From assembly GCF_001541345.2 (NCBI RefSeq), contig NZ_LMVL02000001.1:372001-436000 (forward strand): DNA of 64,000 nt, read 5' to 3'. Both the position numbers and the translations under genes were made by a program. Under the pieces are notes generated by a model. That model was not told where the DNA came from. It did no database searches and saw nothing but the letters and a program-made list of their open reading frames with translations. Below, piece after piece: positions 53,031 through 61,869 of this stretch. Within the stretch, counting starts at the first letter, position 1, and each line of letters starts with the position of its first letter. Origin of the DNA: Gillisella vitis (GTDB lineage: Bacteria; Pseudomonadota; Alphaproteobacteria; Rhizobiales; Rhizobiaceae).

Positions 53031-54404
53031 ATGACCAAATGCCTCGCCCTTCTCGCCACCGTGGCGATTTCTGCGCTTGCCACCGGATGGGCGCATGCAG
53101 AAGACATCAAGATCAAGCTCTCGACGCTGGCCGATAAGACGGCTCCGGCGCGCATCACCAATATCGAAGCCGCCGCAGACATCATGAACCAGCAGTTCAA
53201 GGCGGCTGGCGTCGACAAGCATATTGTCATCGAAGCCAACAACAGCACGGTCAAAGGCTGGGACGATCTGGCGCTCGATACGCTGAAGGCATTTGCAGTC
53301 GGTCAGGGGCCTGATATCTACGTCGTTCCGCATGAATGGATCAGCAAATTTGCGGAAGATGGCGATGCGCTGCCGATGGACGAGCGGATTGCCGCTGCCC
53401 CATGGGTCTATGGCGACATCCTGCCGGTGCTGTGGAAGGCCGCCAAGGGCAATGATGGCAAGATCTATGGCATACCGCAGGATGCCGAGATCCGTATGTT
53501 CTTCTATAACAAGGACATGCTGCGCAAGATCGGCAAGGATGAGGCCTTCATCGAAGGCTTGCCGGCCAAGGTCGAAGCAGGCGAATTCACGCTCGATGAT
53601 CTGACGACGCTCTCCAAGGAAGTGGTCGATGCGAAGGCTGCTCAATACGGCATGTTGCATCGCCCCAATGTCGGGATCGACTATCTGATGGTCTTCCAGT
53701 CCTACGGCGTCAAATTCCTGGATGAGAAAACCGGCAAGCTGGTGTTTCCGAAAGCGGAAATGACCAAGGCACTCGGCTGGTACGAGCGTAACGCCAAACA
53801 GGGCGTCACCCCTGTCGACAACACAGCAATGAGCTGGGATGCAATCCAGGGCGCCTTCAAGCAGGAAAAGGCATTCATCTTCCATCAGGGCGTCTGGGCG
53901 GTTGCATGGCAATTGGGTGAGATGAACGGTGCCACCTGGCCCACGGATCGTGAAGGCTATTTCCACAAGATCGGCTGGATTCCGGCGCCAGCCGCCGAAA
54001 AGGGCGGCAAGCCCGCTAACCTTTCCCATCCGCTGCTCTATACCGTCAATGCCAAGAGCAAGAATGCGGAGATTGCTGCTGATCTCGTAGCACTTGCGAC
54101 GTTGCCGTATTTCAACAACCAGCATGCCGTTACGTCTTATCATACGGCCATCAGCAACGCCCAAACGGCGATGCCCAAATACAAGGACAATTGGGTTCTG
54201 TCAGCGGCATCGCCGATGATGGCGCATGCCGGGTTCGTGCCGAACCACACCCAGTTCGGCAGCTACAACAAGATCTTGTTCAGCGGCTTGCAGGCGGTGG
54301 AAACCGGAAAGATGAAGGCGGCCGATGCCGTTGAGTTCATCGCCGACGAACTTGAGACGCAGTTCGGTTCTGACGTCGAAATCCGCGATACCGCCAGCAA
54401 CTAA
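53031..54404 (+). CDS. ABC transporter sugar-type substrate-binding protein (family 1)
   Basis: 457-residue periplasmic receptor with a signal peptide (about 1-23, ending AHAED). The fold is of extracellular solute-binding family 1 (MalE/UgpB type), with GWDDLALDTLKAFAVGQGPDIYVVPHEWI around 81-109, GKIYGIPQDAEIRMFFYNKDML (about 143-165) and FIFHQGVWAVAW later. First gene of an importer operon with two permeases, an ATPase, a glycerophosphodiesterase and a metallophosphoesterase. A Ugp-like role (uptake of glycerol-3-phosphate or its diesters) is suggested by the phosphodiesterase but not shown by this protein's sequence. A hairpin just after the gene probably limits read-through to the permeases. 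Confidence 0.92.
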   Translation: MTKCLALLATVAISALATGWAHAEDIKIKLSTLADKTAPARITNIEAAADIMNQQFKAAGVDKHIVIEANNSTVKGWDDLALDTLKAFAVGQGPDIYVVPHEWISKFAEDGDALPMDERIAAAPWVYGDILPVLWKAAKGNDGKIYGIPQDAEIRMFFYNKDMLRKIGKDEAFIEGLPAKVEAGEFTLDDLTTLSKEVVDAKAAQYGMLHRPNVGIDYLMVFQSYGVKFLDEKTGKLVFPKAEMTKALGWYERNAKQGVTPVDNTAMSWDAIQGAFKQEKAFIFHQGVWAVAWQLGEMNGATWPTDREGYFHKIGWIPAPAAEKGGKPANLSHPLLYTVNAKSKNAEIAADLVALATLPYFNNQHAVTSYHTAISNAQTAMPKYKDNWVLSAASPMMAHAGFVPNHTQFGSYNKILFSGLQAVETGKMKAADAVEFIADELETQFGSDVEIRDTASN

Positions 54405-54420
54405 GCTTGGCCCTGCTGCG

Positions 54421-54447
54421 TGCCGCCCGTCTCTTCGTCGGGCGGCA
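54421..54447 (+). terminator. Attenuator hairpin between receptor and permease genes
   Basis: TGCCGCCCG (54421-54429) pairs perfectly with 54439-54447, followed by TCTTTTATT. It lies 17 bases after the receptor stop and 26 before the permease start. In binding-protein importers such partial terminators keep the receptor more abundant than the membrane parts. Confidence 0.7.
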
Positions 54448-54473
54448 TCTTTTATTCTCACTGGTAGTTCATA

Positions 54474-55385
54474 ATGTCCCAATTCCAGCTTCGAGCGCAT
54501 CGACCGGCTCGGCCAATTCTGTACCTCGCGCCAGCAATCGCACTGCTTGCCGTGTTTTTTCTGGCGCCGATTGTTGTCAACGCGGTGATCGCCTTCACGG
54601 ACATGGGTGCCAATCTGCGGGTTGGTCATTTCACATTACAAAACTTCGAGCGGATCGTGCAGCGTGACGCGCGGATCCCGATGGTGCTGCTGACAACGCT
54701 GATCTACGTTTCCGCGACCCTTTTCATCTTCAATGTTGGCCTCGGCGCGCTTTTGGCGATGACCTCGACCGCGATCCCCGACCGGCTGGGTAATTTCTTT
54801 CGCGGGCTATGGCTTTTGCCGCGCATGAGCCCGGCTGTGCTCTATGGGATCTTGTGGATCTGGATCGCCGATCCAACGCCCTTGGGATTGCTCAACCAAG
54901 TGACCGGCGCATTTGGCCTGCCACCGGTCAACCTGCGCAATGATTTTCCGCTGCTGCTGGTCATTCTGGCAAACGGCGTTGTCGGGGCTTCTTTTGCGAT
55001 GGTCATTCTGACCTCGTCTATCCGCTCCATCCCTTCGCATCTCGCCCATGCGGCGCGTGTCGATGGCGCCAGCGAGTGGGGCGTTCTGCGCCATGTGGTG
55101 GTGCCAGCGCTTTCGCAGCCGATCCGTTTCATCACCATCTACCAGGCGCTCTCCCTGATGACGACCTATGAATATATCCTCCTGATCACCGGCGGCGGCC
55201 CGCTCTACGATTCCACCCCCTACGCGCTCTATATCTACCGGCGTGCATTCGAAAGCGGCGCCTATGCCTATGGTGCGGCGCTGGCGCTGGGCCTGATGGT
55301 CATCGGCATTGCCGTGACCCTGGTGCAATGGCGTGTTTCCAACATGCGCTCCACCTTTGCTGCTCCAAAGATTGAGGTCTTGTGA
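54474..55385 (+). CDS. Sugar-type ABC transporter permease (MalF/UgpA-like)
   Basis: 303-residue inner-membrane subunit with six helices; first segment LYLAPAIALLAVFFLAPIV near residue 17. The EAA loop HAARVDGASEWGVLRHVVVPAL (about 191-212) contacts the ATPase. The end of the gene overlaps the start of the second permease by one base (TGATG). Its own ribosome-binding site is weak, consistent with reduced translation after the attenuator hairpin. Confidence 0.93.
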   Translation: MSQFQLRAHRPARPILYLAPAIALLAVFFLAPIVVNAVIAFTDMGANLRVGHFTLQNFERIVQRDARIPMVLLTTLIYVSATLFIFNVGLGALLAMTSTAIPDRLGNFFRGLWLLPRMSPAVLYGILWIWIADPTPLGLLNQVTGAFGLPPVNLRNDFPLLLVILANGVVGASFAMVILTSSIRSIPSHLAHAARVDGASEWGVLRHVVVPALSQPIRFITIYQALSLMTTYEYILLITGGGPLYDSTPYALYIYRRAFESGAYAYGAALALGLMVIGIAVTLVQWRVSNMRSTFAAPKIEVL

Positions 55386-56449
55386 TGTCGCTGGTCCAGA
55401 CCGATACCATGCCGTCCACCGATTGGGCACGTCTCGAACGTCGGGGCGTCGCTCATCGTGCTGGTTTCCTGTCGGCGCTTATCCTCTTCCTGACGATTGT
55501 CTCCATCCCTATTCTGCTGCCTTACCTCTGGCTTTTGGTGAAATCGCTTACCTCATCCGACGGCGCTGTCAGCCGGCTTGTTCTGTGGCACAGTACGGCC
55601 ATCGCCGGGGTCGGCTATCTCGGCGCAATCGGATTGGCGTTGTTGGCAGATCGGCTGCGTAGGCCCGCCGTCAGCTGGGCCGTGCTTGCCATGGTGATTG
55701 TCATTCTGTCGGCAATTTTCCTCGTCTCGCATCTGAGTTTCGATAACTACCGCTTTCTGTGGAACCCTGACATTGCCAAAATCGGCACCAATCGCATGGA
55801 CCTGATGCCATCGATCTGGTCGGCGCTTGGCACGTCGCTGGTATTTGCGATTTCCCAGACGGCAATCGTCACACTCGTCGCCACCCCAGCCGCCTATGCG
55901 CTGTCGCGGTTCGCCTTCGCTGGCCGTGAAAATATTCTGCGCGGTCTGCTTCTGCTGCACGCCTTTCCGGCGCTGGCGCTCACCGTCGCGATCTTCATCC
56001 AGCTTTACTATATGGGCCTACTCAACAACTTGGTGGGTGTCGTGCTGGTGTTGAGTGCGCTGGAATTGCCCTTTGCGATTTTCGTCCTCAAAGGGTTCTT
56101 CGACGGCGTGCCATGGGACATCGAGATGAGCGCGGTGACGGATGGTGCCACGCGCTTCCAGGCGTTTCGCATGGTGATCCTGCCGCAGATCCGCAGTGGT
56201 CTGATTGCTGTTGCGACCTTCACATTTCTCCGGGGTTGGGAGGAATATGTCTTCGTCCAGACTCTGCTGATCGAAAAGAACCAGATGACGATGAGCCTCT
56301 ACCTGTTCTTCGTCGCCCAGGACCATATGGGGGCGGACTACGGTATGATTGCTGCCGTCGGCATCGTTTATCTGCTGCCTGTCCTGATCCTCTACATCTT
56401 CACGCAGAAGTACATCACGCAAATGAGCTTTGGCGGGATCAAAGGATAA
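55385..56449 (+). CDS. Sugar-type ABC transporter permease (MalG/UgpE-like)
   Basis: 354-residue inner-membrane permease, longer than the usual 270-300. Extra length is in the N-terminal third: two hydrophobic segments and the loop NYRFLWNPDIAKIGTNRMDL. The conserved helices and the EAA loop IEMSAVTDGATRFQAFRMVILPQI (about 248-271) are normal. ATG 55385 has GAGGT six bases upstream; the GTG at 55382 is less likely. Partner of the preceding permease in one heterodimeric channel. Confidence 0.92.
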   Translation: MSLVQTDTMPSTDWARLERRGVAHRAGFLSALILFLTIVSIPILLPYLWLLVKSLTSSDGAVSRLVLWHSTAIAGVGYLGAIGLALLADRLRRPAVSWAVLAMVIVILSAIFLVSHLSFDNYRFLWNPDIAKIGTNRMDLMPSIWSALGTSLVFAISQTAIVTLVATPAAYALSRFAFAGRENILRGLLLLHAFPALALTVAIFIQLYYMGLLNNLVGVVLVLSALELPFAIFVLKGFFDGVPWDIEMSAVTDGATRFQAFRMVILPQIRSGLIAVATFTFLRGWEEYVFVQTLLIEKNQMTMSLYLFFVAQDHMGADYGMIAAVGIVYLLPVLILYIFTQKYITQMSFGGIKG

Positions 56450-56454
56450 CCGAA

Positions 56455-57567
56455 ATGGCCAAGATCACTCTCGACAACATCACCAAAAGCTGGGGCGAGA
56501 CCCAGGTCCTGAAGCCGATGAGCCTGACGATCGAGGATGGCGAACTTGTCGCCATTCTCGGGCCGTCCGGCTGCGGAAAATCGACCACGCTGTTTCTGCT
56601 TGCCGGTCTCTATGCGCCGACGTCTGGTCAGATCGGTTTCGACGGACATAATGTCAACCGCGTCGATGCCCGCGACCGCAATGTCGGCATCGTCTTCCAG
56701 TCCTACGCGCTCTATCCGAACCTGACGGTGCGCGACAACATCGCCTTTCCGCTTCGCTTCAAAACCATGCGTAAGGACGAGATTGCCAGACGTGTCGAAG
56801 AGGCAGCAAACCTGGTGCAGATCAGCGCGCTGCTTGACCGCCGGCCCCCGCAGCTTTCCGGCGGCCAGCAGCAGCGTGTCGCCTTGGCGCGGGCGCTGGT
56901 GAAGGAGCCGAATATCCTTTTGCTCGACGAGCCGCTTTCCAATCTCGATGCCACCCTGCGCATCACCATGCGGGCTGAGTTGAAAAACATACAGAAGCGG
57001 CTCGGCTTTACCACGCTGATCGTCACCCATGACCAGATCGAGGCGATCACCATGGCCGACCGGATCATCTGCATGAACAATGGCGAGATCGCCCAGGTTG
57101 GTACGCCGGATGATCTCTATCGGCGTCCGAGCAATCTGTTCGTGGCAGGCTTTATCGGCACGCCGCCGATGAACCTTCTCAAGGGACATGTCACGGGATG
57201 CAAATTGCATATCGGCGAGACATCTGTGGCGCTCACGGCCGCGTGCGAAGGAGAGGCAACGCTTGGTCTGCGGCCTGAAGACATCACGCTTGTTTCCCAC
57301 GCGGATGCACCGCTCAGTGGGGAGATTATCAGCGTGGAGCCGATGGGGCGCGAAGTGTTCTATATGATCGACACGCCCGCTGGCGTCATCCATGCGCTGG
57401 AATATGGCGAAGCCGTGCGCCATGCACCCGGCGCTAGGGTTGGTATTGCCTGCAAGCCGGAACACACGCTGTTGTTCGACGCCTCTGGCAATCGCATCGT
57501 TGATCTCCATGCCAAGCTTTTGCATCACTCCGATATGCACGCGAAAGCGTTAGAGCCGGCAAACTGA
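56455..57567 (+). CDS. Sugar-type ABC transporter ATP-binding protein (MalK/UgpC-like)
   Basis: 370-residue ATPase of the importer. Walker A is GPSGCGKST (about 38-46), the Q-loop VFQSYALYPNLTV, signature LSGGQQQRVALARAL, Walker B ILLLDEPLSNLDA, and switch histidine in IVTHDQ. The C-terminal 130 residues form the TOBE-type regulatory domain of MalK-like proteins. The ATG at 56455, five bases past the permease stop with AGGA upstream, is correct; longer readings in this frame run into the permease gene. Sufficient alone to energise both permeases as a dimer. Confidence 0.95.
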   Translation: MAKITLDNITKSWGETQVLKPMSLTIEDGELVAILGPSGCGKSTTLFLLAGLYAPTSGQIGFDGHNVNRVDARDRNVGIVFQSYALYPNLTVRDNIAFPLRFKTMRKDEIARRVEEAANLVQISALLDRRPPQLSGGQQQRVALARALVKEPNILLLDEPLSNLDATLRITMRAELKNIQKRLGFTTLIVTHDQIEAITMADRIICMNNGEIAQVGTPDDLYRRPSNLFVAGFIGTPPMNLLKGHVTGCKLHIGETSVALTAACEGEATLGLRPEDITLVSHADAPLSGEIISVEPMGREVFYMIDTPAGVIHALEYGEAVRHAPGARVGIACKPEHTLLFDASGNRIVDLHAKLLHHSDMHAKALEPAN

Positions 57568-57579
57568 CAGGATTTTTCC

Positions 57580-58302
57580 ATGACCAAGATCGTATCCCAT
57601 CGCGGGGCCAACCAGTTTGCCCCGGAAAATACCTTTGCAGCCGCCGATCTCGCCCTTCAGCAGGGCGCCGATTACATCGAGCTTGATGTGCGCGAGAGTG
57701 CTGACGGTGTGCTCTATGTTTTCCATGACGAAACGCTGGACCGCACCACCAATGGCACCGGCCCCATCGGCCATGCAGCGTCGGACGAAATCGATGCACT
57801 GGACGCCGGAAGCTGGTTCTCCCCCGCGTTCAAAGGTGCTGCCGTGCCCCGGCTTGATGCCTATCTCCAGCACCTGCGTGGCCGTGCTGGCGTCTATATC
57901 GAATTGAAATATTGCGATCCAGCCAAGGTTGTTGCACTGGTGCGAAGCTTGGGCATGGTGGGCGACACATTCTATTTTTCGTTTTCCGAAGACATGCGCC
58001 GCGATCTGCAATTGATCGCGCCGGAATTCCGTAAGATGATGACGTTGAATATTGCCAAGTCGCCGTCTCTGGTTGGTGCGGTGCATCACGCTGATATAAT
58101 CGAGATGACTGTCGAACAAATGCGAAGGCCGGGTCTGATCGAAGCGTGCCGCAAGGCCGGACTTGAGGTGATGATCTATTACGGAGGGGATGATATGGCC
58201 ATTCATCGCGAAATCGCCAAAGCCGGTGTCGATTACATCAATCTTGATCGTCCAGACCTGTTTGAGGCTGCCCGTTGCGAACGTCAGGAAGCCGCCGCCT
58301 GA
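57580..58302 (+). CDS. Glycerophosphodiester phosphodiesterase (UgpQ/GlpQ family)
   Basis: 240-residue cytoplasmic enzyme that hydrolyses glycerophosphodiesters to glycerol-3-phosphate and an alcohol. The catalytic core is clear: SHRGANQFAPENTFAAA (HRG and ENT motifs), YIELDVRESADGVLYVFHDETLDRTTNGTG with metal-binding ELD and catalytic HD, and IELKYC (about 107). Near the C terminus VDYINLDRPDLF completes the barrel. AGGA is seven bases before the start. No signal peptide, so it acts on imported substrate, supporting a diester transport role for the operon. Overlaps the next gene by one base (TGATG). Confidence 0.93.
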   Translation: MTKIVSHRGANQFAPENTFAAADLALQQGADYIELDVRESADGVLYVFHDETLDRTTNGTGPIGHAASDEIDALDAGSWFSPAFKGAAVPRLDAYLQHLRGRAGVYIELKYCDPAKVVALVRSLGMVGDTFYFSFSEDMRRDLQLIAPEFRKMMTLNIAKSPSLVGAVHHADIIEMTVEQMRRPGLIEACRKAGLEVMIYYGGDDMAIHREIAKAGVDYINLDRPDLFEAARCERQEAAA

Positions 58303-59855
58303 TGCAGATCGCAGTTGTCGCCGATGTCCATCTGCATGATCTTTACGGCGGGTATGGCATGGTGGAGGAGGGCGGTGGCCTTGCCCTTCGGACGCTGGCG
58401 GACACCATGGCGTCCACCCGCGTGTTCAACGAGAGCCATGCTGCCTTCTGTGCTGTGCTTGACGACATCGTCCGACGCGGCATTCGTGATGTCGTACTTC
58501 TTGGCGATTATTCCGATGATGGCCAGGTTGACGCGGTTGCTGCGGTCAAACGACTTCTTTCCGACTACGAAGACAGGCACGGCCTGCGTTTTTTTGCGAC
58601 CTTCGGCAATCATGATTGTTACGGGCCGGAGCCGCGTCATCTGGCTAAGCTGCTGACGCAGGCCGATGGGCTGGAACCCCTGATGGTGACAAACGATGAT
58701 CGTGCTCCGGCACCCGCAATCGTCTGCCCGGGAATGCGTGGGATGTCGTCAGCTGAGGCGGTGGAGGCGATGGCAGCCTACGGTGTTGCGCGTCCCGAGA
58801 CCATTCTCCATTGGGAGACGCCTCATGACGGTCTGGAGGATATCGCACTCCGCCACTTGCCAACCGGCCACGACCTGAACTGTGACGCTTCTTATCTTGT
58901 CGAGCCGCAGGAAGGGCTCTGGCTTTTGATGCTGGACGCCAATGTGTTCCAAAAGACCGGCGATGGCTGGAAGGTCAGGGCGGATGCCGCCTGGGATCAT
59001 GTGCTGGCAGAACGCCCCTCTCTGCTGACATGGATAGAGGATGTGGCTGCTCGCGCCAACCGCTTGGGCAAGACCTTGCTGGCTTTTTCCCACTACCCGG
59101 CCTTGCCTTTGGCATTGTCAGGAGAAGGGAACGACGTGCGGGCGGCGAGTACGCCGGACTGGTTGAAGCGTATGCCATCACCTGAAACGAGCCGCCGCCT
59201 TGCCCGTGCCGGGCTCCGATGGCATTTCAGTGGCCATATGCATGTTGCCGGGCGGGTCGAGCTGGATGGCCTCGTCAACATAGCCGTGCCTTCGCCCGTC
59301 GCCTATCCCGGCGGATACGCTATCGTTACATGCGACGCTAGGCAGATTGATATAGAGATCGCCCAGCTTGAAGAGGTCATGGGTTTCGATGCCGCGTTCC
59401 CGGCCTATGCGGTGCAGTCCGGCGATAAAATCAGTCCGTGTTTTGCCAAGGTGCTTGTTTGCAAGACCTATGCAGAGTTTCTGCGGGTCCATTTGCAAAA
59501 TCTGATCGAAGCAAAACACATTCCGGATGACTGGCCACCGGAGCTTCTGGCATGCCTCGACGTGCCAATGGGGCACATATTCCGTGAGGATGCCGGTTTG
59601 GCGAGCCTTACTGTCGGATGGCCTGATGCTATGTCTCTGCCATTTCGACAGATGGTCGAGGATTACTACCTCCTCCGAGCAGCCGGACGACATGCCTTGG
59701 GAGATATTCTGGCAGAGAGAGTGGCGTTCTACCGCGATCTCACCAGGCGTCTTAGAGCGCAAGAGCGTTTTGGTACTGGATTGTCAGAAGAGGTTGCCAA
59801 ATTTCTGGAATTATTCGCGGCGTGCACAGATTTTGATGGGTGGCTGGATGAGTGA
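58302..59855 (+). CDS. Calcineurin-like metallophosphoesterase
   Basis: 517-residue binuclear metal phosphoesterase. All core motifs are present: DVHLHD (D-x-H, residues about 8-13), LLGDYSDDG (GDxxDxG, about 66-74), FFATFGNHD (GNHD, about 100), AFSHYPA (GHYP-type histidine) and HFSGHMHVAGRVE (GHxH, about 310). The C-terminal 180 residues form an additional helical domain not typical of short family members. It is coupled to the phosphodiesterase by a one-base overlap and probably removes or recycles phosphate from the products. An earlier in-frame start at 58275 overlaps the previous gene further and is unlikely. Confidence 0.9.
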   Translation: MQIAVVADVHLHDLYGGYGMVEEGGGLALRTLADTMASTRVFNESHAAFCAVLDDIVRRGIRDVVLLGDYSDDGQVDAVAAVKRLLSDYEDRHGLRFFATFGNHDCYGPEPRHLAKLLTQADGLEPLMVTNDDRAPAPAIVCPGMRGMSSAEAVEAMAAYGVARPETILHWETPHDGLEDIALRHLPTGHDLNCDASYLVEPQEGLWLLMLDANVFQKTGDGWKVRADAAWDHVLAERPSLLTWIEDVAARANRLGKTLLAFSHYPALPLALSGEGNDVRAASTPDWLKRMPSPETSRRLARAGLRWHFSGHMHVAGRVELDGLVNIAVPSPVAYPGGYAIVTCDARQIDIEIAQLEEVMGFDAAFPAYAVQSGDKISPCFAKVLVCKTYAEFLRVHLQNLIEAKHIPDDWPPELLACLDVPMGHIFREDAGLASLTVGWPDAMSLPFRQMVEDYYLLRAAGRHALGDILAERVAFYRDLTRRLRAQERFGTGLSEEVAKFLELFAACTDFDGWLDE

Positions 59856-59913
59856 TTGCATCGTCAACAAGACAAGCCGGAAAATGGTTGGTTCAATCTG
59901 AGCCTGACAAACT

Positions 59914-60462
59914 CTAACGTCCGAGGCCACTCCCGTTGGACATTGCCTTTCGATCAGGATGACCATGCGGAAACCATGCCATGTGAATCATCGGCGGCTG
60001 AGCCTGGACGACCTGAAAACCGAGCCTCTGGTAAATTGGAAAACCGTTCGAACCGAAGACCGGCGTTGAAAGCGTCAACGGAATATTACCCTTCGTGGCG
60101 GCCGCCTGCAATCCTCTGATGACATTGGAGCCTATTCCAATGCCTCGGGCTTGCTTTAAAACCTGTAATTCGGAAATCCGCCAATCTGCATATCCCAGGT
60201 CAATGATGGTGCGCCCGACTGCGGAACCAAGCCGCTCGATGATGAAGTCGAGATGATCGGGATAGACACTTTCAGCACCAGCCCGCATGGTCTTGAATTG
60301 CTGCTCATAGAGATCACGAATGAAATCGGGTTTCCCCTCCGCCCATGCGAGCCATGGGCGGGTTTCGATGAACAGTTTGAAAATCAGATCCTGATCGCTG
60401 GCGCGAACAAGACGCAAATTCAAACCTTCTCCTAGTGCAAATGAGCCGGCAAAACCATTCAT
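59914..60462 (-). CDS. GNAT-family acetyltransferase
   Basis: 182-residue protein of the GNAT fold. LRLVRASDQDLIFKLF near the start gives the first strand and helix, then GRTIIDLGYADWRISELQVLKQARGIGIGSNVIRGLQ (about 85-120) contains the acetyl-CoA pyrophosphate loop around ARGIGIGS. The end reads GFPIYQRLGFQVVQAQPPMIHMAW, the usual GNAT strand 6-7 region. ATG 60462 starts the natural domain 28 bases after the DUF6916 gene; a frame open to 60699 overlaps that gene entirely. Last gene of the tail-collar operon and probably modifies that surface protein or its partner. Acceptor unknown. Confidence 0.85.
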   Translation of the reverse strand: MNGFAGSFALGEGLNLRLVRASDQDLIFKLFIETRPWLAWAEGKPDFIRDLYEQQFKTMRAGAESVYPDHLDFIIERLGSAVGRTIIDLGYADWRISELQVLKQARGIGIGSNVIRGLQAAATKGNIPLTLSTPVFGSNGFPIYQRLGFQVVQAQPPMIHMAWFPHGHPDRKAMSNGSGLGR

Positions 60463-60490
60463 CGACGTGTCGTCCGCCTCACTGCGCTCA

Positions 60491-60802
60491 TCAATTGAAT
60501 GCCACTTCCAAACGGATGACGTCGGGCTGCGGGCTGAGGATACGCTCAATATACGCAAGCCCGATGTTATCCAGACTGCGATGCTCGATCGCGTAGTCTC
60601 CGCTTTGAATGTCAGGAAACGCGTTGTGCTGGACGCAGAGAAAAAGGCTGAAAGCCGTTCTCGGTGCTCCCGGTGCGGTGCTGGCGGGATATTCGACAAC
60701 CTTGGCCAACACCGCGTTGATCACTGTTTCCTGTGCGGTCAATGTGAAATCCTCCCCGATATAGGGCGTGAATTTCGCTGCATCCAGAATGAGACCAGTC
60801 AT
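60491..60802 (-). CDS. DUF6916 family small protein
   Basis: 103-residue protein of a family (DUF6916) regularly seen beside tail-collar, 'microcystin-dependent protein' type genes. It shows LTGLILDAAKF-like start, ENFTL-like IGEDFTLTAQE and a FSLFLCVQHNAFPDIQSGDYAIEHRSL core, probably a beta sandwich. Its ATG overlaps the tail-collar stop by four bases (ATGA) and the acetyltransferase gene follows 28 bases later. Function unknown. Confidence 0.8.
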   Translation of the reverse strand: MTGLILDAAKFTPYIGEDFTLTAQETVINAVLAKVVEYPASTAPGAPRTAFSLFLCVQHNAFPDIQSGDYAIEHRSLDNIGLAYIERILSPQPDVIRLEVAFN

Positions 60803-61473
60803 GATCGAACCGGATAAAGACCTTGAACGCAGAAAATGAAATTGATGGCCAGGTAAGGAGGCCTGGCGTCGATCGCAGCACCGGAGCCAAATGGCTGCAC
60901 GGCGACAGCTCCGCCAGTTATCGCATTGGTGGCAATGCTCTGCGCTGCCGTCGGCGCATTTCCGGAAATCGCAACGCTGCTACTATCGAGAGTGACCGGG
61001 GTGGTTGAAGCTGCGCCGTAGATTCTTGTGGCCGCCGTATTTCCACCAGCAAGGGCAGAGCCTGTCGTTGGCAACTGAGACGTTCCCGCAGCAGGGCTTG
61101 CCTTCAAGGTTGCGGTCTGGGTTCCTGTCTGCGCGGGTATATTCACCGTTGCCTGGCCAGTGGGCGTAAAGACAGCTGCATGGGTATGGGCCGGAATCTG
61201 GCTCGAATTCAACGAAACGGTATCATTTCCGCCCTTGCTGCCAATCCCGTAATCGGGGCTGGTGGGCACGCGCTGTCCATATCCGATGGGCATTTTGCCA
61301 CGCAGGTCCGGTAGGTTGAAATAGGTTTGCTGGTCGCCGCCGTAAAAATTTGAAACGAGGGAATAGACGGCATTGTATTGATTTATCGTCAGTTTCTGAC
61401 CCCAGCACATGAGCCAACCATCGGTCGCATAATTAAAGCCGACCGGTAAAATAGTCGCAAGATATGCATCCAT
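60799..61473 (-). CDS. Tail-collar domain protein (microcystin-dependent protein type)
   Basis: 224-residue protein of the phage-tail-collar family, used in bacteria as surface or injectosome-type fibres. The N-terminal collar domain (about 5-85) reads ATILPVGFNYATDGWLMCWGQ and YFNLPDLRGKMPIGYGQ, with IGSKGGNDTVSLNSSQIPAHTHA next. A long S/T/A-rich middle follows, then a C-terminal RPPYLAINFIFCVQGLYPVRS, the typical tip. ATG 61473 has GGAGG six bases upstream. Not part of a prophage here: no other phage genes are adjacent. Divergent from a large FN3-repeat surface protein, suggesting a shared envelope role. Confidence 0.88.
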   Translation of the reverse strand: MDAYLATILPVGFNYATDGWLMCWGQKLTINQYNAVYSLVSNFYGGDQQTYFNLPDLRGKMPIGYGQRVPTSPDYGIGSKGGNDTVSLNSSQIPAHTHAAVFTPTGQATVNIPAQTGTQTATLKASPAAGTSQLPTTGSALAGGNTAATRIYGAASTTPVTLDSSSVAISGNAPTAAQSIATNAITGGAVAVQPFGSGAAIDARPPYLAINFIFCVQGLYPVRS

Positions 61474-61869
61474 AATAATCCTCCACGGGGACGGGAACAT
61501 CGCGAATCGACGAGTGATTCGGGCTCATGAGATCTGAGAATATTTATCAACCTTAACTTACTAAATTAAATTATTGCAATTTTTTGAGAAGGCCCGCAAG
61601 AGTAAATTTCGAAGACGGATCCCATGCCTGTCTCTGCTGAGAACTCTACCTGGGCGTTTAGAGCGAGGTGTTTTAGTCACACTTCACGGAAAACAGTGGG
61701 ACACATCGATTCTTCGCATTTGATGAGATTGTCATTCAACCAAAGCTCGAATAATGCTCGAATGACGGGCGCCTTGTGGTGGGCGCTCGCTTTAGGGGCG
61801 GTATATCTCTGTACGTCAAACGACAAGATTGATTATCGCTGCCTTGATCGAGCAGGGGTTTAGATAAGA
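61474..61869. other. AT-rich divergent region before the FN3-repeat gene
   Basis: About 400 bases between divergent surface-protein genes, notably AT-rich around 61530-61590. It must hold both promoters. A 79-codon plus-strand frame (61624-61863) has no recognised family and a poor ribosome-binding site, so it was not called. Confidence 0.45.

Noticed and set aside
59903..59916. CCTGACAAACTCTA also found at 27062-27075
   Set aside because: A 14-base repeat is expected several times by chance in 64 kb, and the flanks do not match.
60799..61473. Prophage remnant
   Set aside because: The tail-collar gene is the only phage-like gene; no integrase, capsid, terminase or attachment-site repeats were seen.
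61624..61863. 79-codon frame before the FN3-repeat gene
   Set aside because: Sits in the AT-rich divergent promoter region, no ribosome-binding site, no family.
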